A stretch of DNA of 64,000 nucleotides. Origin: Georgenia yuyongxinii (GTDB lineage: Bacteria; Actinomycetota; Actinomycetes; Actinomycetales; Actinomycetaceae). The notes under the pieces are model-generated. The model ran no database searches. It saw nothing but the letters and a program-made list of their open reading frames with translations, and was not told the DNA's origin. Position numbers and translations under genes: made by a program. Numbering within the stretch: position 1 is the stretch's first letter; every line of letters begins with the position of its first letter. The stretch is from assembly GCF_006352065.1 (NCBI RefSeq), contig NZ_CP040915.1, forward strand, positions 2,108,001 to 2,172,000. The letters run 5' to 3'. Below are positions 60,211 to 64,000 of the stretch, piece after piece.

Positions 60211-61266
60211 GTTGGTGGCGGCGGGCAGGAACTTCGCCGTCCAGGCGTCGGCCGCGTCCACGTCCGCCTCGAGGAGTCCGCGCTCGGTCATGAACGCCAC
60301 CATCGCCGCCCAGGTTGCGGGGTCCTGGGCTCCGAACGCGGACGCCTCGCCGTACAGGGGCACGGTGGCCTCGAGCGTGGCGAGCGCGGCCTGCTGCCGG
60401 TCGGGCCGGTCCAGGTCCGGCACGTAGTCGGCGGCCAGCTCGACGGCGGCGGCCGGGTCCGCGGCGACGTCCGCCGCCCCGCGCAGGGTGGCCTCGACGA
60501 CGGCGGCCACGTCGTCGGGGCGGGAAGCGGCGGTCTCGTCGAGGACGCCCAGGCCGATCCCGACGAGGGGGGTGACGCCGTCGGCGTTCGGGGGGATCTC
60601 GATGGTGCGCACGGCCATGCCCGCGCCCGCGAAGTTCACGGCGTCGTTGTTGACGAAGCCCATGACTGCGTCCACGTGGCCCGCCGCGAGGGCGGCCTGC
60701 TGGGTGAAGCCGATGTGCTCGACGTCCACGTCGGCCTCGGTCAGGCCGGCCGCGCCGAGGAGAGCGAGGAGCCCGAAGTAGGTCTCGCCGAACGGGCCGG
60801 GGACTCCCACGCTGTGCCCGGCCAGGTCGGCCGGGGATGTGATGGGCGAGTCCTCCGGGACGATGAGGACCACCGGGTACTCCTGGTACAGCGTCGCCAC
60901 GGAGAGCAGCGGCACGTCCTGGGATCGGGCCTGCAGCATCTCGTCACCGCCGGCGACGACCACGTCCTCCTGGCCGGCCGCGATCGCGGTGAACAGCTGC
61001 TCGCTCTGACCGTGGTGGCGCAGCGTGACGTCCACGCCGGCCTCGTCGTAGTAGCCCTTCGCGTCCGCGACGTAGAACGGGGCGAATTGGATGTCCGGCA
61101 CGTAGGTCAGCCCGACGGTCACGGCTCCCGCGGCGGCGGGTGACGCGCCGCCCGCGCCGGCCGTGGTCTCTTCGCCGGAGGGTTCCCCGGTCGGTGGTGC
61201 GGCGCAGGCTGCGAGGGTGAGTGCGGCGAGGCCGACGGCGGCGGCGAGGCGGGCGCGGAAGGTCAT
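60208..61266 (-). CDS. ribY: THI5/NMT1-type ABC binding lipoprotein (probable riboflavin, RibY-like)
   Basis: A 352-residue lipoprotein with signal peptide and lipobox LAAC at about residue 21, a Thr/Gly/Ala-rich linker and a THI5/NMT1-like (SsuA-type) binding domain starting [29 protein letters not shown]. Because it follows the permease downstream of an FMN riboswitch, it is probably the riboflavin-binding RibY component rather than a thiamine-precursor or sulfonate carrier. The gene name is inferred from this context. It sits 146 bases after the permease, across a GC-rich spacer with a G-quadruplex motif. Confidence 0.82.
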   Translation of the reverse strand: MTFRARLAAAVGLAALTLAACAAPPTGEPSGEETTAGAGGASPAAAGAVTVGLTYVPDIQFAPFYVADAKGYYDEAGVDVTLRHHGQSEQLFTAIAAGQEDVVVAGGDEMLQARSQDVPLLSVATLYQEYPVVLIVPEDSPITSPADLAGHSVGVPGPFGETYFGLLALLGAAGLTEADVDVEHIGFTQQAALAAGHVDAVMGFVNNDAVNFAGAGMAVRTIEIPPNADGVTPLVGIGLGVLDETAASRPDDVAAVVEATLRGAADVAADPAAAVELAADYVPDLDRPDRQQAALATLEATVPLYGEASAFGAQDPATWAAMVAFMTERGLLEADVDAADAWTAKFLPAATN

Positions 61267-61330
61267 GGATCGGCTCCTGGTGGCGCGGGCTGGCGGGCGG
61301 ATGAGGTGAGGCTGGCGGGTGAGGTACTGC

Positions 61331-61345
61331 GGGCGGGCGGGCGGG
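61331..61345 (+). other. G-quadruplex motif in ribX-ribY spacer
   Basis: GGGCGGGCGGGCGGG forms a canonical four-run G-quadruplex pattern on the plus strand, with further G-runs just beyond. It lies in the template strand of the ribX-ribY transcript and might slow transcription. Confidence 0.5.
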
Positions 61346-61412
61346 TGAGGTGGGGCGGGCGGGCGGCAGGTCGGGGCGGGCGATCGGTCCCGGCGGAAGG
61401 ACGTGGTGCGGT

Positions 61413-62267
61413 TCAGCGGTTGACCAGGTGCCGCTCCAGGGCGGTGAGCAGGCCGTAGATCGCCATGGCGAGCGCGCACAGGACAATGAGGGTGGAGAAG
61501 ATGCCGGTGGTGTCGGCGGACCGGCCGTGCGCGGCGAGCATGAGACCGAGGCCCTCGCCACCGATGACCATCTCGCCTACGACCGCGCCGGTCACGGACA
61601 GGGTGAAGCCGTTGCGCAGCCCGGTGAGCAGGCTCGGCAGGGCCAGCGGCAGCTGGATGGAGCGCAGGAGGTCCCACTCCCCCGCACCGTCGAGCCGGGC
61701 GGCGGCGACGACGTCCGGGTCCAGGGACCGCAGCCCGTGCACGGTGGCCAGGAGGATGGGGAAGAACACCAGGAGCGCGCAGAGCACGGCGATCGGGACG
61801 AGGCCGTACCCGAGCCAGATCGTCAGCAACGGCGCGACCGCGACGGCCGGCAGCGCCTGGGACGCCGCGATGTAGGGCTCGAGCGCGGCGGCCGCCCAAC
61901 GGCTGCGGAAGACGGCGTAGCCGAGCGGGAGCGCGACGACGGTGCCGAGCACGCACCCGAGGGCAGCCTCCACCAGCGTGGGTGCGGTGTACGCGAGCAG
62001 GTTGCCGGTCGTCAGGTCCTGCCCCAGGCGTACCGCCACCGCGGTGGGGGCCGGGAGGAAGAACGCCGGCACCACGCCGGCACGAGAGACCAGCTCCCAG
62101 GCGACAAGGACGACGGCACCGGCGACGATCGCCGCACCCCCACGGCGGCGCAGCGGGACTGCTCGCCGGGGCGGACGGGAGAGGCGGTCCACCGTGCGCG
62201 TACGGTCTGCCGACGAGACGGACGGCACGAGCGTCGCCGCTCTGCCGTGGCCTGCCTGAGTAGTCAC
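61413..62267 (-). CDS. ribX: ABC transporter permease (probable riboflavin, RibX-like)
   Basis: A 284-residue BPD-type permease of the SsuC/ThiX family with about six transmembrane segments. The EAA loop is DPDVVAAARLDGAGEWDLLRSIQLPLALPSL. It is the first gene behind the FMN riboswitch, so riboflavin is the likely substrate, as for described RibXY systems. The GTG start at 62267 was chosen because the frame upstream runs into the riboswitch region and lacks coding bias. No ATPase gene adjoins; one must be supplied from elsewhere or lie beyond the right edge. Confidence 0.82.
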   Translation of the reverse strand: MTTQAGHGRAATLVPSVSSADRTRTVDRLSRPPRRAVPLRRRGGAAIVAGAVVLVAWELVSRAGVVPAFFLPAPTAVAVRLGQDLTTGNLLAYTAPTLVEAALGCVLGTVVALPLGYAVFRSRWAAAALEPYIAASQALPAVAVAPLLTIWLGYGLVPIAVLCALLVFFPILLATVHGLRSLDPDVVAAARLDGAGEWDLLRSIQLPLALPSLLTGLRNGFTLSVTGAVVGEMVIGGEGLGLMLAAHGRSADTTGIFSTLIVLCALAMAIYGLLTALERHLVNR

Positions 62268-62341
62268 CTGCGTCCTCCCCGTCCGGGCACATGGACCGGG
62301 GACGACGGACCGGCGGCGGCACGAAGCCGTCACCGAGCCTC

Positions 62342-62364
62342 GGCGCGCACGAGTTGCGCGCGCC
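62342..62364 (-). terminator. Hairpin downstream of FMN riboswitch
   Basis: GGCGCGC at 62342-62348 pairs with GCGCGCC at 62358-62364, directly after the 3' end of the riboswitch on the minus strand. It could be the expression-platform terminator or a sequester hairpin; no clear U-tract follows. Confidence 0.45.
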
Positions 62365-62365
62365 G

Positions 62366-62491
62366 CGTGCTTCCTCCCATCCGGACTTTTACCGTCGGTC
62401 CTGGAGTTTCACCAGGTCAACCGAGCACCCGAGGGTGCGCGGCTCGCGGACTGTCACCGCCGGTTCGGACTCTCACCGACCCCGGAGCACG
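62366..62491 (-). ncRNA. FMN riboswitch (RFN element)
   Basis: Read on the minus strand, the region has the conserved RFN blocks in order: CCGGGGTCGGTGAGAGTCC, GAACCGGCGGTGACAGTCCG, CGAGCC, a variable hairpin CGCACCCTCGGGTGC, then ACCTGGTGAAACTCCAG, GACCGACGGT and AAAGTCCGGATGGGAGGAAG. The outer helix pairs CGTGC (62491-62487) with GCACG (62370-62366). Binding of FMN should switch off the downstream genes. It lies 98 bases before the ribX start. Confidence 0.93.
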
Positions 62492-63124
62492 TGCTTGTTA
62501 CCGGGCCAGCATACGGGAGACGCGTGTCCCGGCGCAGCCGTCCTCGCGAAAGCCGGCGTGGCCGCTCTCGGGGGGCGCCGCTCCAGAGCGACCGCAAGCA
62601 TCTCGATCAGGTCACGATCTGGCGGCTCTGCGGTGCAAGCGACCGGGCTGTGGGCCTCGGCAGCCGGCAGGTCCACAGAGCGAACACCGGCTGGAGCGCA
62701 GCGCTCACTGCTGCCCCGACTGCCCTACCCACCCGCAGACTCCGGCCGCGCACAGCCGTTTGTTCCCCATGCGCACACCTGGTTCCGGCGCCGTCGCCAC
62801 TCTCGCCCGACCGATGCACACGAGCATCGGGGCCGCGCACGACGCTTCCGCCCGTCACTCGGGACACGTCCAGAGGTCCTTGACGTGTGACCTTCGTCCC
62901 ACCTAGGTTCTCCATGCGAACCACAGTTGCACCTGAGAACCACACGACCTTCCGGTCCGGCCCCGCATTGCTGCGGACGGGCCGGCGGGCCGCTACCCCC
63001 GAGAGCGCCCGCCACGACGACGAGACGACACGCGAAGCCGTACCACCCTCCACCGCCTCACGGCGGCCAGCCCAGTCGTCAGCCGACGACTTCGCCTGAA
63101 ACCTTCGAGGAAGGACTCATCCCC
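62492..63124. other. Long intergenic region between divergent transporter operons
   Basis: About 630 bases without a supported gene. The left end should contain the promoter of the riboswitch transcript. Open frames in the rest lack codon bias. GGTTCTC at 62906-62912 and GAGAACC at 62936-62942 form a spaced inverted repeat that could be a regulator site for the downstream binding-protein gene. Confidence 0.5.
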
Positions 63125-64000
63125 ATGAGAGCACGACGCCTGCCCCTGGCTGTTGCCGCAGCCTCCGCCCTCCTGTTCACCGCAGCCTGCGGCGGCGGTG
63201 GCACCACCGAGGAGACCTCGGCCGCCCCTGGCACCGAGGAGACCACCGGCGCCGAGGCCGGCGGCGACCTCACCCCGATCACGGTCGGTGTCATCCCGAT
63301 CGTCGACACCGCCGCCATCTGGCTGGGCGTGGACCAGGGGATCTTCGAGGAGCACGGCCTCGACGTCACGCTCGACGTGGCCCAGGGCGGTGCCGCGATC
63401 GCCCCCGCAGTCGTCTCCGGGGACTATCAGTTCGGGTTCTCCAACGTCGTCTCGTTGCTCATCGCCTCGTCCAAGGGCCTACCGCTGCAGATCGTGGCGC
63501 CGGGCAACTTCTCCACCGGCGACACGACGGCGGACATCGGCGCCGTCGTGACCAAGCCCGACTCCGGCATCACCTCGCCGGCCGACCTCGCCGGCAAGAC
63601 CGTCGCCGTGAACACCCTGAACAACATCGGCGATGTCACGGTCAAGGAGGTCGTCGCCAAGGCGGGCGGCGACCCCGAGTCGATCCAGTTCGTGGAGATG
63701 GGCTTCCCGGACATGCCGGCCGCCGTCGAGAGCGGGCAGGTGGACGCCGCGTGGATCCTCGAGCCGTTCCTGACGATCACGAAGGAGCAGGGCGCCGAGG
63801 TGGTGACCCACAACTTCGCCGAGGTCGACCCCGACATGATGATCGCCGCCTACTTCACCACTCGGCAGTACGCCCAGGCCGAGCCGGAGATCGTCGAGAA
63901 CTTCACCGCGGCGATGAACGAGTCGCTGGACTACGCCGAGGCGAACCCGGACGAGGCCCGCGCGATCATCAGCACCTACACCGAGATCGACCCGGCGGTG
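63125..64000 (+). CDS. ABC transporter substrate-binding lipoprotein (partial, runs off right edge)
   Basis: At least 292 residues; no stop appears before the edge. It starts MRARRLPLAVAAASALLFTAAC, a lipoprotein signal with lipobox TAAC, followed by a Thr/Glu/Gly-rich linker and an SsuA/THI5-like binding domain (ITVGVIPIVDTAAIWLGVDQGIFEEHGLDVTLD). The family covers sulfonates, nitrate, taurine and pyrimidine-like ligands, so substrate is uncertain. The ATG has GAGGAAGGA upstream. It is divergent from the riboswitch operon and is probably followed by permease and ATPase genes beyond the window. Confidence 0.88.
   Translation, partial: MRARRLPLAVAAASALLFTAACGGGGTTEETSAAPGTEETTGAEAGGDLTPITVGVIPIVDTAAIWLGVDQGIFEEHGLDVTLDVAQGGAAIAPAVVSGDYQFGFSNVVSLLIASSKGLPLQIVAPGNFSTGDTTADIGAVVTKPDSGITSPADLAGKTVAVNTLNNIGDVTVKEVVAKAGGDPESIQFVEMGFPDMPAAVESGQVDAAWILEPFLTITKEQGAEVVTHNFAEVDPDMMIAAYFTTRQYAQAEPEIVENFTAAMNESLDYAEANPDEARAIISTYTEIDPAV

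Noticed and set aside
62914-63099. Possible small gene of 61 codons just upstream of the right-edge binding protein, behind a TAGGTT box
   Set aside because: Codon usage lacks the strong third-position GC bias, the TAGGTT to ATG spacing is only four bases, and the peptide has no recognisable features.
1-64000. tRNA, rRNA genes and prophage or complete insertion sequences
   Set aside because: No tRNA cloverleaf with a GGTTCRANNCC T-arm, no rRNA sequence, no transposase, integrase or phage structural gene was recognised on reading both strands.

Overview
The window is chromosomal DNA of a high-GC Gram-positive bacterium (Actinomycetota, most likely order Micrococcales). The support is very high third-position GC, an actinobacterial gene set (RbpA, PafB/PafC, polyphosphate glucokinase, GlnE beside a GlnA2-type synthetase, a Ski2-like HelY helicase, a LigC/PrimPol pair, DUF4191, DUF3866), frequent GTG starts, and many start codons lying 6-7 bases behind a TANNNT -10 box, as in leaderless transcripts. 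The genus cannot be fixed from the sequence alone.

Layout. 0-7 kb: partial yaaA, RNase P RNA, a PspC protein, ppgK, map, a small SPOR-like protein, panB and nadE. 6.5-17 kb: nitrogen block with glnA2-glnE, a DUF559 gene flanked by short repeats, a polar amino-acid ABC transporter, glnA1. 17-30 kb: DUF4191, an MFS exporter, lipA and lipB, a kinase-like membrane protein with a missing catalytic lysine, the sucB-lpdA lipoyl-enzyme genes, pepA, and a divergent carbamoyltransferase paralogue. 30.3-38.8 kb: accessory region with DUF2695, a VapBC-type toxin-antitoxin pair, a small tandem-repeat protein, a repeat-rich stretch of about 0.9 kb without genes, a DGPF/ECF42 sigma module, a UvrA-like ABC protein, AraC and VOC genes, and a CHRD protein. 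38.9-45 kb: PrmC-like methyltransferase, esterase, bioY, rbpA, and a polyprenol-mannose synthase/lnt lipoprotein pair. 45-53 kb: a tightly overlapped run of pafB-pafC, a small membrane protein, tatA-tatC, a diacylglycerol kinase and helY. 53-58.5 kb: lysE/lysG, a PaiB-like protein, the LigC/PrimPol pair and DUF3866. 58.6-64 kb: a PH-like protein, hisG and hisE, then a riboswitch-controlled ABC transporter and the start of a second, divergent ABC substrate-binding gene.

How the parts fit. LipA and LipB make the lipoate that SucB carries on two lipoyl domains and that LpdA reoxidises. GlnE can adenylylate GlnA1, which has the target tyrosine, but GlnA2 lacks it. Ppm and Lnt act on the cell envelope and lipoproteins, and Tat exports folded proteins. 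LysG probably controls divergent LysE.

The strongest single result is a clear FMN riboswitch on the minus strand at 62366-62491, upstream of a permease and a THI5/NMT1-type binding lipoprotein. These two genes therefore look like a RibXY-type riboflavin importer with no ATPase gene beside it. Other notable items are a candidate ECF42 promoter, a SigR/SigH-like promoter before rbpA, a phased operator overlapping the vapB promoter, a perfect 28-bp palindrome in the accessory region, repeats flanking DUF559, and 19-bp tandem repeats at the end of the DUF3866 gene.
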